Shown: one piece after another, positions 54,364-63,304 of the stretch
Layout of the letters: each line of letters opens with the position of its first letter
Position numbering within the stretch: the first letter of the stretch is position 1
Assembly: GCF_900070325.1 (NCBI RefSeq)
Contig: NZ_LN879430.1
Location: 608,501 to 672,500 of the forward strand
DNA: 64,000 nucleotides
Direction of reading: 5' to 3'
DNA from: Herbinix luporum
GTDB lineage: Bacteria > Bacillota > Clostridia > Lachnospirales > Lachnospiraceae
Program-made: the position numbers and the translations under genes
Notes under the pieces: generated by a model
Told to the model about the DNA's origin: nothing
The model's input: only the letters and a program-made list of their open reading frames with translations
Databases searched by the model: none

Positions 54364-55293
54364 ATGGATAAGGTAACTATTGTAATGGCAACCTATAATG
54401 GTGAAAAGTACTTAGAAGAGCAAATAAATTCTATTTTATCCTCAACCTATAAAGAAATAGAACTTCAGATAGTTGATGACGGTTCTTCAGATTCTACGAT
54501 AGAGATATTAAACCGTTATAAAAGTTTATATCCTGATAAGATTTATATCAGCCAAAATAAAACTAACATGGGAGTTACTTTAAATTTTTTAAATGCCATC
54601 AGCAATACAAGTACAGATTATATAATGTTATGTGATCAAGATGATGTATGGAATAAGGACAAAGTGGCAAAGACCTTAAAACGAATGAAGCAGATGGAAA
54701 TTCAGTTCGGAAAAAAGCTCCCAATTGTAGTGTTTACTGACGCTTGTGTTGTAGATAGTAGATTGAATGTCATACATGAATCCTTTTTTCGTTCAGGCAG
54801 GTTAAATCCCGGCTTGACAGATCTTGCCCATATGTTAATGGAGAATAAGCTGATTGGCTGTACTGTTATGATTAATGGAGCTGTACGGAGAGTTCTAAAG
54901 AGTAAGCCCCTGCCAAAGAAGGCTAGATTTCATGACGGATGGCTGGGCTTAATAGGAGCAAGTTTAGGAAAAATCAGTTTTATAGAAGAAGCAACCCTTC
55001 TTTATCGTCAACATGAATCAAATGTAGTAGGTAACAGGGGTTTTATGTCCTATGTAATTGACCGAGTCTCTAGTTTAAAAAAGCAAAAAGAAGCATTGTT
55101 AGCTCTACAGCATCAAGCTGATGAATTTGTAAATTTATATCATGATTTAATTAGGGATAAAAATATGGACTTGATACGGCAATTTGCAAATTTGTATAAG
55201 TACGGATTTATAAAAAGAAGATTACTTATAATAAAATATAAATATTTAAAATCGGGAATTATTCGTAATATTGGACTAATGATTATAGTGTGA
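54364..55293 (+). CDS. Family 2 glycosyltransferase
   Basis: 309 residues. GT-A signature VTIVMATYNGEKYLEEQINSILSSTY at the N-terminus, QIVDDGSSDST and the DxD-type CDQDDVWNKDK. The C-terminal portion is helical and basic. A clear GAGAATG context with AGGAG precedes the ATG. Pairs with the glycosyltransferase 24 bases upstream. Confidence 0.9.
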   Translation: MDKVTIVMATYNGEKYLEEQINSILSSTYKEIELQIVDDGSSDSTIEILNRYKSLYPDKIYISQNKTNMGVTLNFLNAISNTSTDYIMLCDQDDVWNKDKVAKTLKRMKQMEIQFGKKLPIVVFTDACVVDSRLNVIHESFFRSGRLNPGLTDLAHMLMENKLIGCTVMINGAVRRVLKSKPLPKKARFHDGWLGLIGASLGKISFIEEATLLYRQHESNVVGNRGFMSYVIDRVSSLKKQKEALLALQHQADEFVNLYHDLIRDKNMDLIRQFANLYKYGFIKRRLLIIKYKYLKSGIIRNIGLMIIV

Positions 55294-55423
55294 TTTATGA
55301 ATTATTATAATTTATCAGTTAATATCAATGAATTATTATGCAAGATTATAAAAAAGTAGCATATAAGGCTTTTTCTTTGAAAATCAAGGCTTTATTAATA
55401 TTTAAATAAAGTAGTGTCAGCAC

Positions 55424-55452
55424 TTGACAAACAAGTGTGTAATTGCTACAAT
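55424..55452 (+). promoter_or_regulatory. ilvN-ilvC promoter
   Basis: A perfect TTGACA (55424-55429), 17 bases, TACAAT (55447-55452), giving a leader of about 125 bases. Confidence 0.8.
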
Positions 55453-55501
55453 ATCATTCAATTAAAAATAATCTTATAACTTTATTTTTATACAGCAGCA
55501 C

Positions 55502-55542
55502 TAGCCCCATAACAGTTGTACTGTTGTGCCGGGGCTATTCTT
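55502..55542 (+). promoter_or_regulatory. Leader hairpin upstream of ilvN, candidate attenuator
   Basis: TAGCCCC (55502-55508) with GGGGCTA (55531-55537), enclosing AACAG (55511-55515) with CTGTT (55521-55525), then TTCTTAT. Located in the transcribed leader, 44 bases before the start codon. No T-box consensus and no ATG-initiated leader peptide were found. Confidence 0.55.
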
Positions 55543-55585
55543 ATAAAATAATAGGACTGTATCTACATATAGAGAGGAGAATGCT

Positions 55586-56095
55586 ATGAAACGTATGGTC
55601 TTGTCAATACTGGTGGAAAATACGGCCGGAGTACTAAGCCGTGTTGCCGGTTTGTTTAGTAGAAGAGGCTATAATATTGACAGCTTGACTGTAGGAGAAA
55701 CTCAAAATCCCGCCATTTCAAGAATGACAGTCATGGTACATGGAGACGATCAGATACTAGAACAAATTAGAAAACAGTTACAAAAGCTTGAGGATGTAAT
55801 CGAAATTCAGGAACTGGTAAGTGGTGAATCTGTTACAAGAGAGTTGATTTTGGTAAAAGTCGGCGCCGTTGGACAGGAACGTCAAGCAATTATATCCATA
55901 GCAGATATATTTAGGGCAAAAATCGTTGATGTAGCACTGGAATCTCTTATGATTGAGCTTACAGGTAATCAAGAAAAGATAGATGCCTTTATTAAATTAC
56001 TGGAACCTTACACAATAATGGAATTAGTACGGACAGGAATTACCGGTCTTAGCAGGGGTTCCGGAGATATAGCAGACTTTATTGATGAACGATAA
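55586..56095 (+). CDS. ilvN: Acetolactate synthase small (regulatory) subunit
   Basis: 169 residues. The ACT domain binds valine and tunes the catalytic subunit in branched-chain amino acid synthesis. N-terminal signature LSILVENTAGVLSRVAGLFSRRGYNIDSLTVG is diagnostic, and VLVKVGA-type second ACT half with GITGLSRGS near the end is present. GAGAGGAG precedes the ATG. The catalytic ilvB gene is not upstream in this window, which is unusual; the small subunit leads an ilvN-ilvC pair. Confidence 0.95.
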   Translation: MKRMVLSILVENTAGVLSRVAGLFSRRGYNIDSLTVGETQNPAISRMTVMVHGDDQILEQIRKQLQKLEDVIEIQELVSGESVTRELILVKVGAVGQERQAIISIADIFRAKIVDVALESLMIELTGNQEKIDAFIKLLEPYTIMELVRTGITGLSRGSGDIADFIDER

Positions 56096-56123
56096 AAATT
56101 TTAACCTAAAAAATGGAGGATAG

Positions 56124-57140
<1,017 letters not shown>

Positions 57141-57156
57141 AAAGATTCAATTAAAA

Positions 57157-57195
57157 GGTTGCCGGTAATTATAAGTGTTACCGGCGACCGTTTTT
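57157..57195 (+). terminator. Intrinsic terminator of ilvN-ilvC
   Basis: GGTTGCCGGTAA (57157-57168) pairs with TTACCGGCGACC (57178-57189) apart from G-T/U pairs, followed by GTTTTT. Confidence 0.85.
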
Positions 57196-57409
57196 AACAT
57201 TATTCTATATTTGATCTAATTAATCTGACAGTATAAGGAAGTATTGTTAAAATTTCATTAAAAGCTTTTATTCCATAGTAAAATTAGGTATAATAAGTAG
57301 TGTATTTCTACATTTAGATATTGTATAAAGACTTTTTACAAAATTATAATATCTTTAATGTAGAAAGCTGCATATATAAACTAGAATAAATAGAAAGTGG
57401 TGAATAGCT

Positions 57410-59200
57410 ATTACGAACAAAAAGTTACAAGCATGGGTTGATGAAATGGCAAAAATGTGCCAGCCTGATAAGATTTATTGGTGTGATGGTTCACAGGAAG
57501 AAAATGATCGTCTTTTAAATGAGATGGTTGAGTCCGGTATGGCTATACGTTTAAATCAGGAGAAACGCCCCGGATGTTATTTGTTCCGTAGCCATCCTTC
57601 AGATGTAGCACGTGTGGAAGATAGGACATTTATAGCATCTAAAAGAAAAGAAGATGCAGGTCCAACAAATAACTGGGTAGATCCGGATGAACTTAAGGCT
57701 ACTATGACTGAGTTATATACCGGTTGTATGAAAGGAAGAACCATGTATGTTATTCCTTTCTCCATGGGTCCTATCGGATCACCTATATCCAAAATTGGTG
57801 TAGAATTAACCGATAGCCCTTATGTTGTAGTAAACATGAGAATTATGACCAGGATTGGAAACGAGGTTCTTGAGGCCTTAGGCGAGGATGGAGATTTTGT
57901 AAAATGTCTTCATTCAGTAGGGGCTCCTTTAAAAGAGGGCGAAAAAGATTCCACATGGCCATGTGCTCCTATGGAGCAGAAATATATTAGCCATTTCCCT
58001 GAAGAGAAGACAATCTGGTCTTATGGTTCCGGATATGGCGGCAATGCTCTTCTTGGTAAAAAATGCTTTGCTCTTCGTATTGCTTCAGTGCAAGCTAGGG
58101 AAGAGGGCTGGCTGGCTGAGCATATGTTAATACTTAAGCTTACAGATCCTGAAGGAAATGTAAAATACATTACTGGAGCATTCCCCAGTGCCTGTGGTAA
58201 GACAAACCTTGCCATGTTGATACCTACAATTCCAGGATGGAAAGTAGAAACTATTGGTGATGATATCGCATGGATGAAGTTTGGTGAAGACGGAAGGCTT
58301 TATGCTATTAATCCTGAAGCCGGCTTCTTTGGAGTTGCACCGGGTACATCAATGGACTCAAATCCTAATGCGATGCACAGTATGGCTAAAAATACAATCT
58401 ACACCAATGTAGCTCTTACCGATGACGGTGATGTATGGTGGGAAGGCATTGGAACCGAAGCACCTGATCATTTAATCGACTGGAGAGGTAATGATTGGAC
58501 TCCGGATTCTAAGGATCCTGCAGCTCATCCTAATGCAAGATTTACAGCACCTGCCAGTCAGTGTCCTGTTATTGCCCCTGAATGGGAAGATCCTGCCGGA
58601 GTACCTATTAGTGCTATCTTAATCGGCGGTCGTAGACCTAGCACTATTCCTTTGGTACATGAAAGCTTTGATTGGGAGCATGGAATTTTCCTTGGCTCAA
58701 TAATGGGATCAGAGATAACTGCTGCTGCAATTTCCGACAATATCGGTAAAGTACGTCGTGATCCATTTGCTATGCTTCCTTTCTGTGGATATCATGTTTG
58801 TGATTATCTACAGCACTGGCTTGATATCGGCAAGAAGACTGATCCTGACAAATTACCTAAGATCTTCTACGTAAACTGGTTCCGTAAGGACGAAGAGGGA
58901 AGATGGTTATGGCCTGGATTTGGTGATAACAGCCGAGTATTAAAGTGGATTGTTGAAAGAACCAATGGTACCGGTAAGGCAGTTAAGACTGAAATCGGTT
59001 ATCTACCTACACCGGATGCTATTGACACAACAGGCTTAGATATCAGTGAAGAAGATATGAATGAACTTCTTTCTGTTAACAAAGATGAGTGGTTGGCAGA
59101 AATTGCTTCAATAAGACAGCACTACGCCAGCTACGGCGAAAAACTTCCTAAGGAACTGGCAAATCAGCTGGATGCTTTGGAAGCTAGACTTAAGGCTTAA
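57410..59200 (+). CDS. pckG: Phosphoenolpyruvate carboxykinase (GTP), probable AUU start
   Basis: Converts oxaloacetate and GTP to PEP, CO2 and GDP. It has the kinase-1 loop [14 protein letters not shown] (the Cys is typical of the GTP class), [32 protein letters not shown] and [11 protein letters not shown] (guanine pocket). The first in-frame ATG is at 57446 but has no ribosome site. The homologous N-terminus ([16 protein letters not shown]) continues upstream to ATT at 57410, preceded by GGTGA 6 bases before it, and a stop at 57401 excludes any earlier ATG. I therefore assign ATT as the start, giving 596 residues, a usual family length. The family call is certain; the start is an inference. 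Confidence 0.93.
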   Translation: MTNKKLQAWVDEMAKMCQPDKIYWCDGSQEENDRLLNEMVESGMAIRLNQEKRPGCYLFRSHPSDVARVEDRTFIASKRKEDAGPTNNWVDPDELKATMTELYTGCMKGRTMYVIPFSMGPIGSPISKIGVELTDSPYVVVNMRIMTRIGNEVLEALGEDGDFVKCLHSVGAPLKEGEKDSTWPCAPMEQKYISHFPEEKTIWSYGSGYGGNALLGKKCFALRIASVQAREEGWLAEHMLILKLTDPEGNVKYITGAFPSACGKTNLAMLIPTIPGWKVETIGDDIAWMKFGEDGRLYAINPEAGFFGVAPGTSMDSNPNAMHSMAKNTIYTNVALTDDGDVWWEGIGTEAPDHLIDWRGNDWTPDSKDPAAHPNARFTAPASQCPVIAPEWEDPAGVPISAILIGGRRPSTIPLVHESFDWEHGIFLGSIMGSEITAAAISDNIGKVRRDPFAMLPFCGYHVCDYLQHWLDIGKKTDPDKLPKIFYVNWFRKDEEGRWLWPGFGDNSRVLKWIVERTNGTGKAVKTEIGYLPTPDAIDTTGLDISEEDMNELLSVNKDEWLAEIASIRQHYASYGEKLPKELANQLDALEARLKA

Positions 59201-59239
59201 TAATATATTTTATATATAATATATCTCATATGTAATATA

Positions 59240-59285
59240 TGGACTTTTGCAAATAGTTAATAACTATGGGCAAAAGTCCATTTTT
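59240..59285 (+). terminator. Intrinsic terminator of pckG
   Basis: TGGACTTTTGC (59240-59250) pairs perfectly with GCAAAAGTCCA (59270-59280), followed by TTTTT. An inner ATAGTT/AACTAT stem extends it. Confidence 0.85.
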
Positions 59286-59342
59286 CTATAAGAATATTAA
59301 AGTAAAATGATTTTAATTAACTATATCAGAATAAGAAAATTT

Positions 59343-59371
59343 TTGTAACCAAGAATAAGTTATGGTATAAT
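59343..59371 (+). promoter_or_regulatory. ddh promoter
   Basis: TTGTAA (59343-59348), 17 bases, perfect TATAAT (59366-59371), about 67 bases before the ddh start. Confidence 0.65.
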
Positions 59372-59438
59372 CTACACTACAAGTAAAGCATAAATCCACT
59401 GAAGATATATAAAATTCCATAGGAATAGGAGGACGCTT

Positions 59439-60428
59439 ATGAATAAAATTCGAATAGGAATACTAGGATATGGCAACTTGGGAAGAGGCGTAGAACAGGG
59501 AATACTTCAAAATAAGGATATGGAACTGGTAGGGGTTTTTACCAGAAGAAATCCAATAGATATTCAGCTTACCACAAAAGATGCTAAAGCCTATCATATT
59601 AAGGATGCTAAGGAAATGACCGATATAATAGATGTAATGATTTTATGTGGAGGAAGTAAGTCAGATCTTCCAACCCAAGGTCCGGAATTTGCAGGATTAT
59701 TTAATACTGTAGATGGCTTTGATACCCATGCAAATATTCCCCAATATTATGATGCTGTAAATGACTCAGCCCTAAAGGCAAAAAAGACAGCTGTAATAGC
59801 CAGTGGTTGGGATCCCGGTATGTTTTCTCTAAATCGTCTGTATGCAGAGGCCATACTACCTAAGGGAAAAGGCTATACTTTTTGGGGCAAGGGAGTAAGC
59901 CAGGGACATTCTGATGCCATTAGAAGAATTGAAGGGGTTGCGGATGCAAAACAGTATACAATTCCTATAGAAGAGGCCATGGATAGAGTAAGAAAAGGTG
60001 AATTACCGGATTTTACACCAAGGCAAAAACATCTTCGTGAATGTTTTGTAGTAGCAGAAGATGGGGCTGACCTTAATAGGATAGAGAATGAGATTAAATC
60101 TATGCCAAATTATTTTAGTGATTATGATACAATTGTTCACTTTATTTCAAAAGAGGAATTAGAGAAAAATCACAGTAAAATGCCCCATGGTGGTGTAGTT
60201 ATCCATAGCGGAAAAACCGGCCTTAATGATGAAAACAATCATCTTATTGAATATAGCATAAAGCTTGATGCTAATCCGGATTTTACGGCCAATGTATTAT
60301 TAGCATATGCCAGGGCTGTATATAGACTTAATAAAGAAGGTATTTACGGAGCAAAGACGGTATTTGATATTGCACCGGCATATCTTTCCATAAAATCTAA
60401 TGAAGAATTAAGAAGGACCTTATTATAA
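59439..60428 (+). CDS. ddh: Meso-diaminopimelate D-dehydrogenase
   Basis: 329 residues. Makes meso-diaminopimelate from tetrahydrodipicolinate in one NADPH-dependent step, supplying cell wall and lysine. The N-terminal nucleotide loop is GILGYGNLGRGVE. Substrate-binding parts are LCGGSKSDLPTQGP, SGWDPGMFSLNR and GKGVSQGHSDAIRRIEGV. The length is standard (about 326). AGGAGG lies 8 bases before the ATG. Followed by a lytic transglycosylase gene after 24 bases, a cell-wall pairing. Confidence 0.96.
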   Translation: MNKIRIGILGYGNLGRGVEQGILQNKDMELVGVFTRRNPIDIQLTTKDAKAYHIKDAKEMTDIIDVMILCGGSKSDLPTQGPEFAGLFNTVDGFDTHANIPQYYDAVNDSALKAKKTAVIASGWDPGMFSLNRLYAEAILPKGKGYTFWGKGVSQGHSDAIRRIEGVADAKQYTIPIEEAMDRVRKGELPDFTPRQKHLRECFVVAEDGADLNRIENEIKSMPNYFSDYDTIVHFISKEELEKNHSKMPHGGVVIHSGKTGLNDENNHLIEYSIKLDANPDFTANVLLAYARAVYRLNKEGIYGAKTVFDIAPAYLSIKSNEELRRTLL

Positions 60429-60452
60429 GCTATAGTTACGAGGGAGGAAAAG

Positions 60453-61175
60453 ATGTCAAAAATCAATGGTGTTTCAAATATTATACAGGCTGCAGATTAT
60501 GAGACTAACAAAGTGGGACGGACAGCTAATACCACATTTTCATCCTATCTAGAGAAAGAAAAAAGTTTAGATGAAATATTTGAGCAGGCTTCAGAAAAAT
60601 ATAATGTTCCTGTTAATCTGTTAAAGGCCATTGGTAAAGCAGAATCCAATTTTAATCCCAATGCAGTTTCTAAAGCAGGGGCACAGGGGGTTATGCAGCT
60701 TATGCCAGGTACTGCTAAGGACTTAGGAGTTACAGATCCCTTTGACCCGGAGCAAAATATAATGGGTGGGGCAAAATATATTGCAGATTTGCTAAAACGT
60801 TATGATGGTGATACTAAGCTGGCCTTGGCAGCTTATAATGCCGGTATGGGAAATGTTAAAAAATACGGAGGAGTTCCTCCCTTTAAAGAAACTCAAAATT
60901 ATGTAGTTAAGGTAATGAAATTTATGGAGCAGGATTTTACTGCCGGTACTGTAAAGTCTACTAATAACAGACAAGCAGGGGCAACTAAGGTGAATATGGC
61001 AAGTACTGCACCGGTTGGAAATCCTATTACCAACTGGAATATAGCACCTGCCTATCCAACAGGTAAGCTAGCTTCGGAAGGTTTATCAGAACTTCTAGAT
61101 ATATTATTCTCATATCAGGATTATTTGAAATTTATTGATATATTTTTAAGGGAAAATGAAAGTAAGAGCAACTAA
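60453..61175 (+). CDS. SLT-domain lytic transglycosylase without classical signal peptide
   Basis: 240 residues. Residues about 45-150 are a family 1 lytic transglycosylase: YNVPVNLLKAIGKAESNFNP (catalytic Glu), AGAQGVMQLMPGTAKDLG, DPFDPEQNIMGGAKYI and LALAAYNAG. The N-terminal 40 residues are polar with no hydrophobic export segment, so it must leave the cell by another route or act after lysis. The C-terminal 80 residues are a low-complexity linker and a short amphipathic helix. It cleaves peptidoglycan glycan strands. GGGAGGA lies before the ATG, directly after ddh, so they are likely cotranscribed. Confidence 0.9.
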   Translation: MSKINGVSNIIQAADYETNKVGRTANTTFSSYLEKEKSLDEIFEQASEKYNVPVNLLKAIGKAESNFNPNAVSKAGAQGVMQLMPGTAKDLGVTDPFDPEQNIMGGAKYIADLLKRYDGDTKLALAAYNAGMGNVKKYGGVPPFKETQNYVVKVMKFMEQDFTAGTVKSTNNRQAGATKVNMASTAPVGNPITNWNIAPAYPTGKLASEGLSELLDILFSYQDYLKFIDIFLRENESKSN

Positions 61176-61234
61176 ATAATTGACATAATTGTTTATTAAT
61201 AGTAATATGTAAAAAAAGATATAAAGTGAGGTTG

Positions 61235-61371
61235 AAGGAATGTTCTAATATTTCTTGCTAAAAAGATGAATAAGAATGCTTATGAATATGGCATTTTTGT
61301 CGGTTACAATATCTCCTAGGCTTATTGTGGCTTTAGGGTGATATTATTGTGGCAAGAAATTATCATTCCTT
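61235..61371 (+). ncRNA. Large folded leader of the ABC-F gene
   Basis: AAGGAATG (61235-61242) pairs with CATTCCTT (61364-61371), and ATTTCTTGC (61250-61258) pairs with GCAAGAAAT (61352-61360), giving 17 perfect pairs that enclose a small ORF. Two direct copies of TTATTGTGGC (61322-61331, 61344-61353) can pair with the 5' arm of the downstream terminator (CCACAG). This has the layout of a ribosome-sensing attenuator. Confidence 0.65.
61266..61319 (+). CDS. 17-residue leader peptide ORF of the ABC-F attenuator
   Basis: ATG 61266 to TAG 61317-61319, encoding MNKNAYEYGIFVGYNIS. It lies inside the folded leader, where ribosome stalling would change the structure. Only an A/G-rich AAAAAG precedes it, so the ribosome site is poor. 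A three-codon start-stop ORF (ATG TTC TAA at 61240-61248) with GAGG upstream is an alternative. Confidence 0.45.
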   Translation: MNKNAYEYGIFVGYNIS

Positions 61372-61453
61372 TATATAAATTAATCTCATTGTACCCATAT
61401 ATATTTTATTATGGTGTATTTTGTGATTATTAATTAATAGTGGCTAGATTTAA

Positions 61454-61493
61454 CATACCACAGGAAGGATAATTTCTTGTGGTATGTTTTTTT
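61454..61493 (+). terminator. Attenuator terminator upstream of the ABC-F gene
   Basis: CATACCACAGGAA (61454-61466) pairs with TTTCTTGTGGTATG (61473-61486) and runs into seven Ts, ending 47 bases before the ABC-F start codon. It would stop transcription unless the upstream leader prevents it. Confidence 0.85.
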
Positions 61494-61540
61494 ATTGTAA
61501 ACCGGTATTTATTTAGGGTAATTACCTAGGAGGAATAATA

Positions 61541-63103
61541 ATGTCACAAATTTTAGTTAATAATCTATCTTTTAGTTATGATACGGCTTATGATATGATA
61601 TTTGAAAATGTCAGCTTTCAGATTGATACCGATTGGAAGCTAGGATTTATAGGACGAAATGGTAAGGGTAAAACTACTTTCTTAAATCTTTTAATGGGGA
61701 AATATGAATATAGGGGCAGTATAAGAGCCGGGGTTAATTTTGACTATTTTCCTTTTGAAATAGAAGATATAGAAAGAAATACACTGGATCTTATAAAGGA
61801 TATAATTGCACCATTTAAAGAATGGGAGAAGGAGATGGAAGAATGCCTGCTTAGTAATATCGACAGGTATGGGCAGCTTTTGGAATTATATCAACAGCAT
61901 GACGGATATATTATAGATGAACTTATCCAAAAAGAACTGGGAAAACTTAAGGTGGATTTAGATATACTGACAAGGCCCTTTAATACCTTAAGTTTTGGAG
62001 AGCGTACAAAAATTATGCTTGCAGCCTTATTTTTAAAGAAGAATAATTTTTTGCTAATAGATGAACCTACCAATCATCTGGATATGGAGGGCCGTGAGAT
62101 ATTGGCAGACTATCTTCAGTCAAAAAAGGGATTTATTCTTGTATCCCATGATAGGGCTTTTCTTGATAAATGTATAGACCATGTCCTTTCTATTAACAGG
62201 ACCAATATTGAAGTTGAAAAGGGTAATTATTCTTCTTGGTATCACAATAAAAGATTAAGGGATAATTATGAAATTGAGAAAAATAAGCAGTTGATAAAAG
62301 AGATTTCCTCCCTATCAGAAGCTGCAAGAAGGGCCGGCTCCTGGTCTGATAAAATAGAAGCATCAAAAACGGGAAATCATGTTTTCGATAGAGGTTATGT
62401 GGGACATCAAGCTGCTAAAATGATGAAAAGAGCAAAAGCTATTGAAAGAAGGAAGTTAAATACCCTTGAGGAAAAGAAAGATTTGCTTAAAAACATTGAA
62501 GAGACAGAAGCTCTTAAGATGAATATTATACCCTTCCATAAGAAAAGACTAATAGAGCTTGAAGATTTATCCTTGTTTTATGAAAATAAAAAAATTGCTT
62601 CAAATATTAACTTAACTGTAAAAAGTGGTGATAGGCTAGCCATAAGGGGTAAGAATGGTTCAGGAAAGACCACCCTACTAAAGCTGCTTCTTGGTAAAGA
62701 TATTAAACATAGGGGTAGGGCCTATATTGCTTCCGGCCTAAAAATATCCTATGTATCCCAGGATACTTCTTGGCTGGAGGGGTCCTTAAAGGATTTTTCT
62801 TTTAAATATGGAGTGGATGAAACTATTTTTAAAACAATACTTCGTCAGTTGGATTTTGAAAGAGATCAATTTGATAAGGATATCCGGTATTTTAGTCAAG
62901 GACAGAAAAAGAAGGTACTTCTGGCAAAAAGCCTTGCAGAACCTGCCCATATATTTTTCTGGGATGAACCTTTGAATTTTATCGATGTATTTAGCAGAAT
63001 CCAAATAGAAGAGCTGCTTTTAGCCTACAAGCCTACAATTGCATTTATAGAACATGATAAAGTATTTACTAAGAGTGTGGCTACCAAAGAGATATATTTA
63101 TAA
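61541..63103 (+). CDS. ABC-F family ATPase, probable ribosome-protection (Lsa/Vga-like) protein
   Basis: 520 residues, cytosolic, no membrane domain. It has two ATPase halves. In the first: GRNGKGKTT (38-46), LSFGE (150-154, with Phe in place of the second Gly) and DEPTNHLD (174-181). In the second: GKNGSGKTT near 370, FSQGQ and FFWDEPLNF. The opening pattern (NLSFSYDTAYDMIFENVSFQIDTDWKLGFIGRNG) is that of Lsa-type antibiotic-resistance ABC-F proteins. ABC-F proteins displace antibiotics such as lincosamides, pleuromutilins and streptogramin A from the ribosome. Resistance function is inferred from family and from the attenuator leader. GGAGG lies 6 bases before the ATG. Confidence 0.88.
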   Translation: MSQILVNNLSFSYDTAYDMIFENVSFQIDTDWKLGFIGRNGKGKTTFLNLLMGKYEYRGSIRAGVNFDYFPFEIEDIERNTLDLIKDIIAPFKEWEKEMEECLLSNIDRYGQLLELYQQHDGYIIDELIQKELGKLKVDLDILTRPFNTLSFGERTKIMLAALFLKKNNFLLIDEPTNHLDMEGREILADYLQSKKGFILVSHDRAFLDKCIDHVLSINRTNIEVEKGNYSSWYHNKRLRDNYEIEKNKQLIKEISSLSEAARRAGSWSDKIEASKTGNHVFDRGYVGHQAAKMMKRAKAIERRKLNTLEEKKDLLKNIEETEALKMNIIPFHKKRLIELEDLSLFYENKKIASNINLTVKSGDRLAIRGKNGSGKTTLLKLLLGKDIKHRGRAYIASGLKISYVSQDTSWLEGSLKDFSFKYGVDETIFKTILRQLDFERDQFDKDIRYFSQGQKKKVLLAKSLAEPAHIFFWDEPLNFIDVFSRIQIEELLLAYKPTIAFIEHDKVFTKSVATKEIYL

Positions 63104-63121
63104 TTTAAAAATTTTATTTAT

Positions 63122-63168
63122 ACAGCCCCAATACTCATAAATTTCACTGAGTATTGGGGCTGTTTTTT
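63122..63168 (+). terminator. Strong terminator after the ABC-F gene
   Basis: ACAGCCCCAATACTCA (63122-63137) pairs perfectly with TGAGTATTGGGGCTGT (63148-63163), followed by Ts. Confidence 0.95.
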
Positions 63169-63304
63169 TATATTAACTGGCTTTTGAATGATTTACTCCA
63201 AAATGAACATAATAGATAAGTGTGAAAATATTTCTAAATCCATATTAGGTTTAAATTTTATTTGAAGAATTTATAATAGGAGAATTTATATTAGGAGTAG
63301 GAAG

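Noticed and set aside
55453..55585. T-box riboswitch upstream of ilvN
   Set aside because: The conserved T-box element (AGGGTGG-type) and specifier-loop layout were not found; only a hairpin remains.
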